64,000 bases of DNA from Actinomycetota bacterium (GTDB lineage Bacteria > Actinomycetota > Thermoleophilia > Gaiellales > Gaiellaceae). Shown here piece by piece: positions 33,116 through 44,399 of the stretch. The stretch covers positions 186,148-250,147 of the forward strand of contig PLJC01000018.1 of assembly GCA_003139545.1 (NCBI GenBank). Reading direction: 5' to 3'. How positions within the stretch are numbered: position 1 is the first letter of the stretch; each line of letters begins with the position of its first letter. Below the pieces are notes generated by a model. The model made no database searches, was not told where the DNA came from, and worked only from the letters and a program-made list of their open reading frames with translations. The position numbers and the translations under genes were made by a program.

Positions 33116-34395
33116 GCATTCCGGAGATCATCGAGCGCAAGCGCGACGGTGGCGAGCTCACCCAGGGCGAGATCGACGAGCTCATCCTCGGCGACGTTCC
33201 CGACTACCAGCTCGCCGCGTTCTGCATGGCCGTGTACTTCCGCGGGATGTCGAGCCGCGAAACGTTCGCGCTCACAGACGCGATGGTGCGAAGCGGGGAG
33301 CAGATCCACATCGGCGAGGCGCTCGGCCGGCGCGTGGTCGACAAGCACTCGACGGGCGGCGTGGGGGACAAGCCAACGCTCGCGGTCGGCCCGATCGTCG
33401 CCGCGTGCGGCGTCCCGTTCGGGAAGATGAGCGGCCGCGGGCTCGGTCACACCGGCGGCACGCTCGACAAGCTCGAGGCGATACCGGGTTTTCGCGTCGA
33501 GCTCTCCACTGATGAGTTCATCGCGCAGGTCCGCGACGTCGGGATCGCAGTCGTCGGGCAGACCGCGAACCTCGTGCCCGCGGACAAGATGCTGTACGGG
33601 CTCCGCGACGTGACGGCGACCGTCGACAGCGTGCCGCTGATCGCGTCCAGCATCATGTCGAAGAAGATCGCCTCCGGCGCGGACGCGATCGTGCTCGACG
33701 TAAAAGTCGGCGACGGTGCGTTCATGAAGTCGGTCGCCGATGCGCGCGTGCTCGCCGAGGCGATGATCGCGCTCGGGCGCGAAGCGGGCCTCGATGTCGT
33801 CTGCGAGCTGACGGACATGAGCCAGCCGCTCGGGCAAACGGTGGGCAACGCACTCGAAGTCCGGGAAGCGCTCGCGATGCTCCGAGGAGAAGGCCCCGAC
33901 GACCTGAGCGAGCTCGTGCTTGCGTCGTGTGCGCACCTCCTCGCGTTCTCCGACCTCGGTGTGGACGAGGCGGAGGGGCGCCGCCTGGCCGAGCAGTCGG
34001 TCGCCGACGGGTCGGCAGTCGCCGCGTACGAACGGTGGGTGCGGGCGCAGGGCGGCGATCCGGACGAGGCGATGCTGCCGAAGGCGCCGTTCATTCGCGA
34101 GGTGTTCGCCTCCCGCGACGGCCATGTACAGCGACTCGCTGCATTGCCGATCGGCCTCGCCGCGCTGCATCTCGGCGCGGGGCGACGGACGAAGGACGAT
34201 CCCGTCGACCACGCCGTCGGCGTCGTCTGCCGCAAGAAGCGCGGCGACGAGGTGGAGGAGGGAGAGCCGCTCGCCGAGATCCACGCCGCCGACGAGGCGA
34301 CGGCCGTCGAGGCGGCGGACACCGTGCTCAACGCGTACCTGCTCGGCGACGAGCCGCCGGCCACCGTTCCGATCGTGCTCGAAACCATTGCCTGA
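33112..34395 (+). CDS. deoA: Thymidine/pyrimidine-nucleoside phosphorylase
   Basis: This 427-aa enzyme phosphorolyses thymidine and/or uridine to free base and (deoxy)ribose 1-phosphate, which DeoB then isomerises. It has the N-terminal helical domain, MVRSGEQI, VDKHSTGGVGDKPTLAVGPI (phosphate site), SGRGLGHTGGTLDKLEAIPG, KKIASGADAIVLDVKVGDGAFMK, and a C-terminal biotinyl-like domain. GTG start overlaps the methyltransferase stop, and the end overlaps mutM by 8 nt. Confidence 0.95.
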   Translation: MSIPEIIERKRDGGELTQGEIDELILGDVPDYQLAAFCMAVYFRGMSSRETFALTDAMVRSGEQIHIGEALGRRVVDKHSTGGVGDKPTLAVGPIVAACGVPFGKMSGRGLGHTGGTLDKLEAIPGFRVELSTDEFIAQVRDVGIAVVGQTANLVPADKMLYGLRDVTATVDSVPLIASSIMSKKIASGADAIVLDVKVGDGAFMKSVADARVLAEAMIALGREAGLDVVCELTDMSQPLGQTVGNALEVREALAMLRGEGPDDLSELVLASCAHLLAFSDLGVDEAEGRRLAEQSVADGSAVAAYERWVRAQGGDPDEAMLPKAPFIREVFASRDGHVQRLAALPIGLAALHLGAGRRTKDDPVDHAVGVVCRKKRGDEVEEGEPLAEIHAADEATAVEAADTVLNAYLLGDEPPATVPIVLETIA

Positions 34396-35236
34396 GCTCC
34401 CCGAGGTCGAGACGGAGCGTGGGCGCCTCGCTGCCGTCGTCGAAGGCAAACGGATCGCATCGGCGCGCATCGACGACGCCCGTCTGACCCGGCCGGAGGA
34501 CCCGCAGCTCATCGCAGGCGTCCTCACCGGCGATCGCATCTCCGCGGTCGACCGGCGCGGCAAGTACATCGTCGTTCGGCTCGAGAGCGGGCACGTGCTC
34601 CTCGTGCACCTGCGCATGACCGGCGGCTTTCGCTACGCGCCGGCGAGCCACGAGCGCGCCGTGCTCGAGCTCGAGGACGGCAGCCGCGTCGCCTATCGCG
34701 ACACGCGGCGCTTCGGAACGTGGCTGCTCGCCGAGGAAGACGAGGCGGAGCGCCTGCTCGAGGTCAAGAACGGCCCCGAGCCGCTCGGTCGCGGCTTCAC
34801 GAACGCATTCCTCGCCGCGCGCCTCGCCGGCAGACGCGCGCCGCTGAAGGCCGCCGTCCTCGACCAGCGCACCGTCGCCGGGCTCGGGAACATCTACGCG
34901 GACGAGGCGCTCTGGCACGCGCGACTCAATCCGCTTCGCCCGGCGGGTCAGCTCGACGCCGAGAAGATCGCGGCGCTGCGCGACGGGATCCGCAAGGCAC
35001 TCCGCCTCGGCATCCGCCGCCAGGGAGCCGACCTCGGCGACGGCGCGTACGCCGGCGGTCGGATGCAGGACGAGTTCCGCGCGTACGGCCGCGACGGCGA
35101 ACCGTGCGACCGCTGCGGGACGCTCATCGTCAAGACGCGCGCCGGCGGGCGCGGCACGTGGTACTGCCCGTTCTGTCAGGCGGCGAGCAGCTCGGCGAGC
35201 CGGCCGTCCCGGTCGAGACGCCACAGCTCGGTGTAG
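34388..35236 (+). CDS. mutM: Formamidopyrimidine-DNA glycosylase (Fpg/MutM)
   Basis: This 282-aa DNA glycosylase excises 8-oxoguanine and other oxidised purines. TTG 34388 gives the N-terminus (M)PELPEVE with catalytic Pro2 and Glu3, so this start is strongly supported. RRGKYIVV carries a conserved lysine, VHLRMTGGF follows, and the C-terminal zinc finger has four cysteines (CDRCG ... CPFC). After the finger is an unusual Ser/Arg-rich tail of about 18 residues, encoded where the gene overlaps the convergent glutaredoxin gene by 61 bp. Confidence 0.94.
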   Translation: MPELPEVETERGRLAAVVEGKRIASARIDDARLTRPEDPQLIAGVLTGDRISAVDRRGKYIVVRLESGHVLLVHLRMTGGFRYAPASHERAVLELEDGSRVAYRDTRRFGTWLLAEEDEAERLLEVKNGPEPLGRGFTNAFLAARLAGRRAPLKAAVLDQRTVAGLGNIYADEALWHARLNPLRPAGQLDAEKIAALRDGIRKALRLGIRRQGADLGDGAYAGGRMQDEFRAYGRDGEPCDRCGTLIVKTRAGGRGTWYCPFCQAASSSASRPSRSRRHSSV

Positions 35237-35430
35237 CCGCCGATCGGCCGGCCGTCGATCAGGATCTGCGGAACCGTCCAGCTGCCGGTGAGCTCGTGCA
35301 GCTTTTGCCGGAAGGCGGGATCGTCGTCGAGAAGGATCTCCTCATACGCGAGGCCGCGGGCGTCGAGGAGCGTCTTCGCCCGCACGCAGTACCCGCACCA
35401 GGTCGTTGAGTACATCTGAATTCGAGCCAT
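35176..35430 (-). CDS. Glutaredoxin / mycoredoxin-like protein
   Basis: This 84-aa thioredoxin-fold protein with active site TWCGYC near the N-terminus reduces disulfides or mixed disulfides. It has the cis-proline segment TVPQILIDGRPIGGY and a C-terminal helix. The CGYC motif differs from the common CPYC; since actinobacteria use mycothiol rather than glutathione, mycoredoxin activity is possible. ATG 35430 has a weak AGGT Shine-Dalgarno. It overlaps mutM at the 3' ends. Confidence 0.85.
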   Translation of the reverse strand: MARIQMYSTTWCGYCVRAKTLLDARGLAYEEILLDDDPAFRQKLHELTGSWTVPQILIDGRPIGGYTELWRLDRDGRLAELLAA

Positions 35431-35437
35431 ACCTGCT

Positions 35438-36604
35438 TCAACGAACAAGGGCGGCCGCGCGTTCCCCGACCGGGAGCCGGACACGGAACGTCGTGCCGTC
35501 GTGCGAGCTGTCGACCTCGATCGTGCCGCTGTGTGCGTCGACGATCGCCTTGGTGATCGTCAGGCCGAGCCCCGTTCCGGGCACGGCGCGCGCGTTCACC
35601 TCGTGACTGCGGAAGAACGGGTCGAAGAGCCGCTCGCGATCGCCGTCGGCAATGCCGTCGCCCGTGTCGGTGATCTCGAACACGGCATCGCTTCCGCGGC
35701 GCCCGGCGCGGACGGTGACGCGACCGCCTTGCGGCGTGAACTTGATCGCGTTCGAAATGAGGTTGTCAAGCATCTGCGCGAGCCGGGTGGGATCTCCCGC
35801 GACCGTGACCGGGTCGCCGTGCTCGAGCCGGACGATGATGCCACGCGCATCTGCGGCCGGCCGCGCCGACTCGACCGCGTTGGCGGCGAGCGCGGCGCCG
35901 TCGACCTCCACGAGCTCGAGCGCGAGTGGGCCGCGCTCGGCCTCCGCCACGAGCAGGAGATCGCCGACGAGCTCGACGAGGCGGTTCGTGCTGCGCTGGA
36001 CCACTGCGAGATACGCGGCCTGCTCGGAGGTCAGTCCCCCGGCGTCGCCGTCGGCGATCAGCTCGACGTAGCCGATGATCGACGTCAGCGGCGTGCGCAG
36101 CTCGTGCGAGACGACTGCGACGAACTCGTCGCGCAGGCGGATCAGCTCCTCGGAACGCGCGGCGTTGTCCCGGTCGATGCGCCCGGAGCGGCGCTCGAGC
36201 TCGAACAGCCAGATCAGGAGTACGACGAGGAGGCCCGCGCCTATCGCCGCGATGATGAGAGCGAAGCGCGCCGAGGGGTTGATCCGGTGGATGTCGCCCG
36301 CCTGACGCGAGAGCTCGGCTTCGATCTTCCGGTTGAACGTCGCGGCATGTCGCGGCCCCGCGAGATACGCGACGTAGGCCGCATCGAGCCGCCGTCCTTC
36401 GCCCGCGTCGTGGGTGGCCATGTTGCGGAAGGCGGAAACTACGTCGCTTCGGTTCCCTTCGAGCACCGCGGTCTGGAGCTCCTGGGTGCGAATGGTCTGA
36501 CGTTCGGTCGCCGCGGCGTGATGGAGCCTGAACGCCCCAAGGCCCACCGCGGCGAAGGTGAGGAGGAGCGCTGCGGAGATGAAGGCGTAGGCGAGCTTCT
36601 GCAC
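35438..36604 (-). CDS. Membrane sensor histidine kinase, orphan
   Basis: This is a 388-aa sensor kinase. TM1 lies at about residues 3-25, an extracytoplasmic helical region at 26-112, and TM2 at about 113-136. The H-box VVSHELRTPL has phospho-accepting His167; the N-box (LDNLISNAIKF), G1 (DTGDGI), FFRS and G2 (GTGLGL) are all intact. GTG 36604 is favoured because TAAGCT is 8 nt upstream on its strand; ATG 36634 would add ten residues. No response regulator is adjacent, so its partner and signal are unknown. Confidence 0.9.
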   Translation of the reverse strand: MQKLAYAFISAALLLTFAAVGLGAFRLHHAAATERQTIRTQELQTAVLEGNRSDVVSAFRNMATHDAGEGRRLDAAYVAYLAGPRHAATFNRKIEAELSRQAGDIHRINPSARFALIIAAIGAGLLVVLLIWLFELERRSGRIDRDNAARSEELIRLRDEFVAVVSHELRTPLTSIIGYVELIADGDAGGLTSEQAAYLAVVQRSTNRLVELVGDLLLVAEAERGPLALELVEVDGAALAANAVESARPAADARGIIVRLEHGDPVTVAGDPTRLAQMLDNLISNAIKFTPQGGRVTVRAGRRGSDAVFEITDTGDGIADGDRERLFDPFFRSHEVNARAVPGTGLGLTITKAIVDAHSGTIEVDSSHDGTTFRVRLPVGERAAALVR

Positions 36605-36612
36605 GTTCCTCC

Positions 36613-36643
36613 AGCTTACGCAGACCTGTCCCATCCGTACACT
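36613..36643. promoter_or_regulatory. Divergent promoters, histidine kinase and recO
   Basis: Plus strand TACACT (36638-36643) ends 6 nt before the recO ATG at 36650. Minus strand TAAGCT (36618-36613) is 8 nt before the kinase GTG at 36604. Confidence 0.45.
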
Positions 36644-36649
36644 CGAGCG

Positions 36650-37399
36650 ATGGCCGGTCGCACGTACAAGACGGAGGCGGTCGTACTCCGCTCGATCCGC
36701 TTCGGCGAGGCCGACCGCGTGCTGCACCTGTACACGCTCGATCGAGGACGCGTGGGCGCGGTCGCGAAGGGCGTTCGCAAGACGACGTCGCGCTTCGGCG
36801 CGCGGCTGGAGCCGCTCTCGCACGTCGAGCTGATGCTCCATCAGGGGTCGGGCGAGCTGCAGACCGTCACCGGCGTTGACCTCGTCCACCCGCACAGTGA
36901 CGCTCGCGAGGACTACTACCGGCTCTCGGTCGGGCTGATCGGAGCGGAGGCGATGCTCCGTCTGTTCAGCGAGCAGGAGGCGAACCCGCGCGCGTTCACC
37001 GCCTTGACACGTTTCCTCGATCTCCTCGACGAGGCGCCGCACTCGACGCAGCGCCCGGCGCTCGATCCGCTCGCGCTCTCGTTCCAGCTCAAGCTGCTGT
37101 GGCTGTCGGGTTACCTCCCGCACCTGACGAGCTGTGCCGAGTGCGGCGCGGCCGACGCGGCGCTCGTCGGCTACTCGCCGCGTGCGGGCGGCGCCGTGTG
37201 TGCAGCGTGCGCGGCACAGTCGGAAGCGATTGCGCTCAGCACGGCGGGCATCCGCTCCATCGAGACGCTGCTCACGAGCCCGCTGGCCGACGCCGGCGCC
37301 GCCGGACTGGACGAGCGGTCGGCCCGCGACGCGCTGCGTCTCGTCCAGGCGTCGTACGAGTACCACGGCGGCTTCCGCCTCAAGACACTCTCTGCGTGA
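36650..37399 (+). CDS. recO: DNA repair protein RecO
   Basis: This 249-aa recombination mediator loads RecA with RecR/RecF. The N-terminal OB fold has YKTEAVVLRSIRFGEADRVLHLYT and GVRKTTSRFGARLEPLSHVEL; the helical C-terminal part carries two CxxC pairs (SCAECG ... CAACA) for zinc. The ATG sits 6 nt after the -10, consistent with a leaderless mRNA. The stop overlaps the GNAT gene by GTGA. recO near glyS and ppsR is also seen in Bacillus. Confidence 0.93.
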   Translation: MAGRTYKTEAVVLRSIRFGEADRVLHLYTLDRGRVGAVAKGVRKTTSRFGARLEPLSHVELMLHQGSGELQTVTGVDLVHPHSDAREDYYRLSVGLIGAEAMLRLFSEQEANPRAFTALTRFLDLLDEAPHSTQRPALDPLALSFQLKLLWLSGYLPHLTSCAECGAADAALVGYSPRAGGAVCAACAAQSEAIALSTAGIRSIETLLTSPLADAGAAGLDERSARDALRLVQASYEYHGGFRLKTLSA

Positions 37400-37821
37400 G
37401 GCGCGACCTCGGCGACGGGTACGAGCTCGACGACGACCGCGACCGGGTCGATGTCGACGCAGTGCACGCGTATCTCTCCGGCGAGGCGTACTGGGCGAAG
37501 GGCCGTCCGCGCACGGAGGTGGAGCGTCTCGTGCGCGAGTCGCAGCGCGTCGTCGGCCTGTACAAGGACGGCGCTCAGGTCGGCTACTGCCGGGCGGCGA
37601 GCGACGGCGTCTCGTTCGCATACCTCGCCGACGTGTACGTCCTGCCTGACCACCGCGGCCGCGGGCTCGGCCTCGAGCTCGTGCGCGAGATGGTCGAGCG
37701 CGGCCCCTACGCCGACCGGAAGTGGATCCTGCATACGCGCGACATGCATGCGCTGTACGCGAAGCTCGGCTTCGGCGCGCCCGGCGAGCGGCTCATGGAG
37801 CGCGACCCTACGAAGCGCTGA
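37396..37821 (+). CDS. GNAT family N-acetyltransferase
   Basis: This 141-aa acetyltransferase has the acetyl-CoA loop LPDHRGRGLGLELVREM after a YLADVYVL strand. An N-terminal segment (YELDDDRDRVDVDAVHAYLSGEAYWAKG) is shared by a bacterial subgroup annotated as GNAT. The acceptor is unknown. Coupled to recO by GTGA; overlaps the convergent lipoprotein gene by 14 bp. Confidence 0.85.
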   Translation: MRRDLGDGYELDDDRDRVDVDAVHAYLSGEAYWAKGRPRTEVERLVRESQRVVGLYKDGAQVGYCRAASDGVSFAYLADVYVLPDHRGRGLGLELVREMVERGPYADRKWILHTRDMHALYAKLGFGAPGERLMERDPTKR

Positions 37822-38389
37822 AGACTCTGAAGTGCAGCGAGCCCTGCTCGCACACCGGCGTCGGCGGCTGAATCGGCGCGTCGAGCGTGCCGCCGCCTTG
37901 TGCGGTGACGCGCAGCACCGTCGCCGTCGGCTGGCACTGGCCTGTCGTCGAGTCACCGGTGCCGTTCACGTCGGGTGAGAAGCGCGCCTCGGCGACCGCG
38001 GAGCCGCCGTGCTGGAGCGAGACCTTCGGCGGGTTTGCCGGCGCCGGAGGCTCCGCTGAAGCCGACGTCGGCAGTGCGCCTCCGGTCGTGCCGAGGAGCT
38101 GCACCTGCGGGATGCCGGACACGTAGCAGGGCGTCGCACCGGTGTTCGTGAGCGTCAGCTTGTAGGAGATCTGGCCGGCGCCGGGGCTGCCGGGCACGAC
38201 GTCGAAGCTTCCCTGGAGGCTTCCTGCCGCGCAGGGCGCGGAGGCGGCGGTCGTGGTCGTCGTTCCCGCTGCGGTCGTCGTGACCGTGACCGTCCGCACG
38301 TGGGTGACGGTCTGCGTGACCGTTTGCGTCGTCGTGCCGCCGCAACCGGCGAGCGCGAGCACGGCGAGGATGACGACTGCAGCTCTCAC
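37808..38389 (-). CDS. DUF4232-like lipoprotein
   Basis: This 193-aa exported lipoprotein has a leader AAVVILAVLALAGC with a lipobox, then a Thr/Val-rich linker (about residues 20-50), then a beta-rich domain with cysteines in SAPCAAGSL, TPCYVSGIPQVQL and TPVC, resembling DUF4232. GTG 38389 overlaps the stop of glyQS (GTGA), so it is translated from the glyQS transcript. Function unknown. Confidence 0.75.
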   Translation of the reverse strand: MRAAVVILAVLALAGCGGTTTQTVTQTVTHVRTVTVTTTAAGTTTTTAASAPCAAGSLQGSFDVVPGSPGAGQISYKLTLTNTGATPCYVSGIPQVQLLGTTGGALPTSASAEPPAPANPPKVSLQHGGSAVAEARFSPDVNGTGDSTTGQCQPTATVLRVTAQGGGTLDAPIQPPTPVCEQGSLHFRVFSAS

Positions 38390-39735
38390 GCCTTGGGAGT
38401 TCGCCACGGTTTGTCCAGTGCCTCCTCGAGCCAGGCGCGGACGCCGCCGATCGGCAGCCGCTCCTGCGCGAGCGAGTCGCGGTCGCGGACCGTCACTGTG
38501 TCGTCCTCGAGCGTCTGGTCGTCGATCGTGAACGCGAACGGCGTGCCGATCTCGTCCTGGCGGCGATAGCGGCGCCCGATCTGCCCGCCGTCGTCGTACT
38601 CGACCATGTGCTGCTTCCGCAGCTCGTCGTGGAGGCCGCGCGCCTTCTCCACCATCTCCGCGTTGCGCGGGATGAGGGGCAGGATGGCCGCCTTTACCGG
38701 AGCGATCGCCGGATGGAGGCGCAACACGGTGCGGTCGCGCTCGGCCACGATTTCCTCGTCGTACGCGTCGACGAGCATCGCGACGAAGATCCGCTCGATG
38801 CTCACCGCCGGCTCGATCACGTACGGCGTGTAGCGCTCGGTGTCGTCGCCGACGAACTCGAGCTTCGTCCCCGAGTGCTGTGTGTGCTGCGTGAGGTCGA
38901 AGTCGCCGCGGTTGGCGACGCCCTCGAGCTCGGACCAGCCGATCGGGTAGAGGTACTCGATGTCGGTGGTGCCGCTCGAGTAGTGCGAGCGCTCGTCGGC
39001 GGAGTGCTCCCGCTTGCGCAGCATGCTCTCGCGCAGGCCGTACTTCAGATACCAGTTGAAGCGTTCGTCGACCCAGTAGCGGTACCAGCGCTCGGCATCC
39101 GCCGGCGGCACGAAGAACTCCATCTCCATCTGCTCGAACTCGCGGACGCGGAAGAGGAAGTTCCCGGGCGTGATCTCGTTCCGGAACGACTTGCCCACCT
39201 GCGCGATGCCGAACGGCGGTTTGCGGCGGGCGAGCTGGAGGACGTTCTTGAAGTTGACGAAGATGCCCTGCGCCGTCTCGGGGCGCAGGTACGCGGTCGA
39301 GCTCTCGTCCTCGAGCGCACCGACCTGCGTCTTGAACATGAGGTTGAACTGGCGCGCCTCGGTGAGGTCGCAGTCGGGCGTCTCGCCCGGATGCTTGGAC
39401 GGCCTGCGGCCGCAGCTCGCCTGGTCGATCTGGTCGGCGCGGAAGCGCAGCTTGCAGGTACGGCAGTCGACGAGCGGGTCGGTGAAGCCGCCGACGTGAC
39501 CCGACGCCTCCCACACGCGCGGGTTGAGGATGATCGCCGAGTCGAGGGCGACGATGTCGTCCCGCTCCTGGACCATCGCCTGGAACCAGAGCGAACGGAT
39601 GTTGTTCTTCGTCAGGACGCCGTAGTGGCCATAGTCGTACGTCGACCCCATCCCGCCGTAGATCTCGGAAGAGGGGAAGACGAAGCCGCGCCGCCGCGAG
39701 AGCGACACGATCTTGTCCATGGTGACGTCGGCCAT
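38386..39735 (-). CDS. glyQS: Glycyl-tRNA synthetase, single-chain type
   Basis: This 449-aa class II synthetase of the alpha2 type, as in actinobacteria, charges tRNA-Gly. It shows RRGFVFPSSEIYGG, YDYGHYGVLTKNNIR, DSAIILNPRVWEASGHVGGF, zinc-binding CRTCKLRFRAD, FNLMFKT, RPETAQGIF, a motif 2-like SFRNEITPGNFLFRVREFEQ, and the C-terminal anticodon-binding domain. ATG 39735 has TAAGGT 7 nt upstream. Divergent from ppsR. Confidence 0.96.
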   Translation of the reverse strand: MADVTMDKIVSLSRRRGFVFPSSEIYGGMGSTYDYGHYGVLTKNNIRSLWFQAMVQERDDIVALDSAIILNPRVWEASGHVGGFTDPLVDCRTCKLRFRADQIDQASCGRRPSKHPGETPDCDLTEARQFNLMFKTQVGALEDESSTAYLRPETAQGIFVNFKNVLQLARRKPPFGIAQVGKSFRNEITPGNFLFRVREFEQMEMEFFVPPADAERWYRYWVDERFNWYLKYGLRESMLRKREHSADERSHYSSGTTDIEYLYPIGWSELEGVANRGDFDLTQHTQHSGTKLEFVGDDTERYTPYVIEPAVSIERIFVAMLVDAYDEEIVAERDRTVLRLHPAIAPVKAAILPLIPRNAEMVEKARGLHDELRKQHMVEYDDGGQIGRRYRRQDEIGTPFAFTIDDQTLEDDTVTVRDRDSLAQERLPIGGVRAWLEEALDKPWRTPKA

Positions 39736-39742
39736 CGGTGCG

Positions 39743-39760
39743 ACCTTAGCGGGCTAGGCT
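39743..39760. promoter_or_regulatory. Divergent promoters, glyQS and ppsR
   Basis: Minus strand TAAGGT (39748-39743) lies 7 nt before the glyQS ATG at 39735. Plus strand TAGGCT (39755-39760) lies 6 nt before the ppsR GTG at 39767. Confidence 0.45.
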
Positions 39761-39766
39761 GCGCGG

Positions 39767-40588
39767 GTGCCGAGCATCCCCGTCGAGCTGCACGTCGTCT
39801 CCGACGCGACCGGCGAGACGGCGGCGCGCCTCGTGCAGGCGCTCGAGGCGCAATTCCCGGAGCAGGAGTTCGTCGAGATCAGGCACCCGCGCGTCGAGTC
39901 TGAGGACGACCTCCAGCTCGCCGTGAACAGGATGCGCGGCCGGCCTGCCGTCGTCGTGTACACGCTCGTGAAGCCGGAGCTGCGCGAGGCGATGCGGACG
40001 CTCTGCCGGCGCGCGAAGCTGCATTACTGCGACCTGCTCGGCCAGCCGATCGAAGCCGTTGCCCGCGTGTCGGGCATGACGGCGAAGATGACACCGGGAT
40101 CGCGTCCGCCGCTCAACTCGGCGTACTTCAAGCGCATGGAGGCGATCGAGTTCGCCGTCCGCTTCGACGACGGCGTCGGCCGCGGGCTCCATGACGCCGA
40201 CCTCGTCCTCGTCGGTGTGTCGCGCACGTCGAAGACGCCGCTCTCCATCTATCTCGGCTATCTCGGCTACAAGGCCGCGAACGTGCCGGTGGTGAAGTCG
40301 ATCGAACCGCCGAAGGAGCTGTTCGAGATCGATGCGCGCAAGATCGTCGGACTGACGATCGATCCGAACCGGCTCGCCGAGATCCGCCGTGCGCGCATGC
40401 GGACGATGGGCGGCGGCGCACGCAACCGGCAGTACGCCGAGCTGACGGAGGTCTACGACGAGCTCGAGCAGGCGACGAAGCTGCACCGCCGGCTCGGCTG
40501 CCCGGTGATCGACATCTCCGAGCTCTCGATCGAGGAGACCGCGCACCGCGTGCTTCGTGTCGTGGAGGAGCGCCGCGATGAGAAATGA
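39767..40588 (+). CDS. ppsR: Pyruvate, phosphate dikinase regulatory protein
   Basis: This 273-aa DUF299 protein is a bifunctional ADP-dependent kinase and phosphorylase that inactivates and reactivates PPDK by modifying a threonine beside its catalytic histidine. It has the N-terminal HVVSDATGETAARLVQALEAQF, the P-loop GVSRTSKTPLS (150-160), YLGYLGYKAANVPVV, and a C-terminal CPVIDISELSIEETA. Its likely target ppdK lies 1.3 kb downstream. Confidence 0.94.
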   Translation: MPSIPVELHVVSDATGETAARLVQALEAQFPEQEFVEIRHPRVESEDDLQLAVNRMRGRPAVVVYTLVKPELREAMRTLCRRAKLHYCDLLGQPIEAVARVSGMTAKMTPGSRPPLNSAYFKRMEAIEFAVRFDDGVGRGLHDADLVLVGVSRTSKTPLSIYLGYLGYKAANVPVVKSIEPPKELFEIDARKIVGLTIDPNRLAEIRRARMRTMGGGARNRQYAELTEVYDELEQATKLHRRLGCPVIDISELSIEETAHRVLRVVEERRDEK

Positions 40589-40739
40589 GAAGGGATCCGT
40601 CCCGCTGCGCTACTGGATCCTCTGGTGCACGATTCTCGTCGCGGCCGTCATCGTCTTCTACATCGTGCTGACGCCGATCTGGATGGGGCTACGCGCGATC
40701 GCGTGGCTGGCGGAGTTCCGCGCGCGGAGGCGCCGGTGA
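40578..40739 (+). CDS. Small single-helix membrane protein
   Basis: This 53-aa protein starts at ATG 40578, inside the last codons of ppsR. One strong membrane helix (about residues 11-35, YWILWCTILVAAVIVFYIVL) is followed by a basic tail ending RARRRR. No family is recognised. It is coupled to both neighbours (11-bp overlap upstream, GTGA downstream), which supports it being a real gene. Confidence 0.6.
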   Translation: MRNEKGSVPLRYWILWCTILVAAVIVFYIVLTPIWMGLRAIAWLAEFRARRRR

Positions 40740-41194
40740 GAATCGCGCTTTCGGCGGCGCTCGGCGTGGCGCTGTTCGCGGGAGCCGCAACCGCTGCTCC
40801 GGCCAAGGACGCGGCACTCACTCAGGCCGTGGCGTTCTGGCACGCGCATCACTGCGAGCCCGCGCCGGACGAGACGATGTGGGAGCACGGATGGCGATTC
40901 AACGTGTTGTACGGCGACTGTGGCGGCGGAGACGGGCACGACCAGCACGTCTACTTCTTCGACCGGGGCCGCTTCATCGGAACGGACGGTCTCGGGACGT
41001 CGAGCGGGATCATCGGCATGTGGCGCGATCTCGACACGATCGCATTCATGTACGTCCTCTACCGTCGCCATGACCCCCTCTGCTGCGCAACCGGCGGCGG
41101 CGCGATCGTCCGGTACCGCTTCACCGGGACCGCCGTGAAGCGGCTCGATCCGGTGCCGCCGCGCCAATTGGGCAAGGTGGCACTCGGGCGCTGA
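40736..41194 (+). CDS. Secreted protein, possibly LppP/LprE-like
   Basis: This 152-aa exported protein has a signal peptide (RIALSAALGVALFAGAATAAPA), then a domain with four or more cysteines (HHCEP, YGDCGGG, LCCATGG) and the segment QHVYFFDRGRFIGTDGLGTSSGI, reminiscent of the LppP/LprE family. The leader lacks a lipobox cysteine. GTG 40736 overlaps the upstream small gene. Function unknown. Confidence 0.6.
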   Translation: MRIALSAALGVALFAGAATAAPAKDAALTQAVAFWHAHHCEPAPDETMWEHGWRFNVLYGDCGGGDGHDQHVYFFDRGRFIGTDGLGTSSGIIGMWRDLDTIAFMYVLYRRHDPLCCATGGGAIVRYRFTGTAVKRLDPVPPRQLGKVALGR

Positions 41195-41215
41195 GATTCC
41201 CCGCGAGCGTCGCGG

Positions 41216-41864
41216 CTAGAGGACGCGAACCGCGAGGGGCGCCTCGCCGTCGGGGCCGACGCCGTGCCCGCGCGCGTCCGGGCTCGACGTCACTACCTCG
41301 ACGAGGTCGGTGCCGGCGAAGCGCGCCGCGGCCGCATCGTCGAGCGCGATGCCGGCCGGGAACCCGTTCGCGACGAGCTCGGTGTAGACGGGCCGCCGCT
41401 CCTCCTCGGTGTCGTAGTGCGGGCACGCGCTGCCCGGAAGGAAGCCGAGCCCGTCGCGCATGCCCTCGAGCTGCGGCCCGAACGAGTCGGTGATCCCGGC
41501 CTCGAACCAGCAGATCAGCCCGGCGCTCCAGCCGGCGAGCACGACACCCGACTCCCACGCCTCGCGCAGGATGCGGTCGAAGCCGTGCAAGCGCCACACC
41601 GCGAGCATGTTCGCCGTGTTGCCGCCGCACACGAGGATGACGTCCGAGCCGAGGGCGAGCTCGCGCAGGTTCTCCGGCGGCCAGGGGTAGAAGCTGAGGT
41701 CGGTCAGCTCGCCGGGAAGCTCGATCGCCTCGCCGTACTGCGGGCTCGCCGTGCGGTCGACGAGCACGCGCCGCCCTCGCGCGAGGTCGAGGACGTTTTC
41801 CCATAGCTCGACGGAGGGGAAGCCGCCCATGCCGACGATCTGCCGTGATTCACTATCTGCGCAC

Positions 41865-41866
<2 letters not shown>
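41216..41866 (-). CDS. Peptidase S51 family protein (peptidase E / cyanophycinase-like)
   Basis: This 216-aa serine hydrolase fold has the nucleophile elbow AGWSAGLICW (Ser114), the CGGNTANML loop, and PHYDTEEE with a histidine at 150. Relatives cleave alpha-aspartyl dipeptides or cyanophycin; substrate not assigned. ATG 41866 is used; its ATG overlaps the start codon of ppdK on the other strand (shared CATG). TATGTA lies 7 nt upstream, inside the ppdK coding region. An alternative start at 41830 would remove the first strand. Confidence 0.82.
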
Positions 41867-44395
<2,529 letters not shown>

Positions 44396-44399
<4 letters not shown>
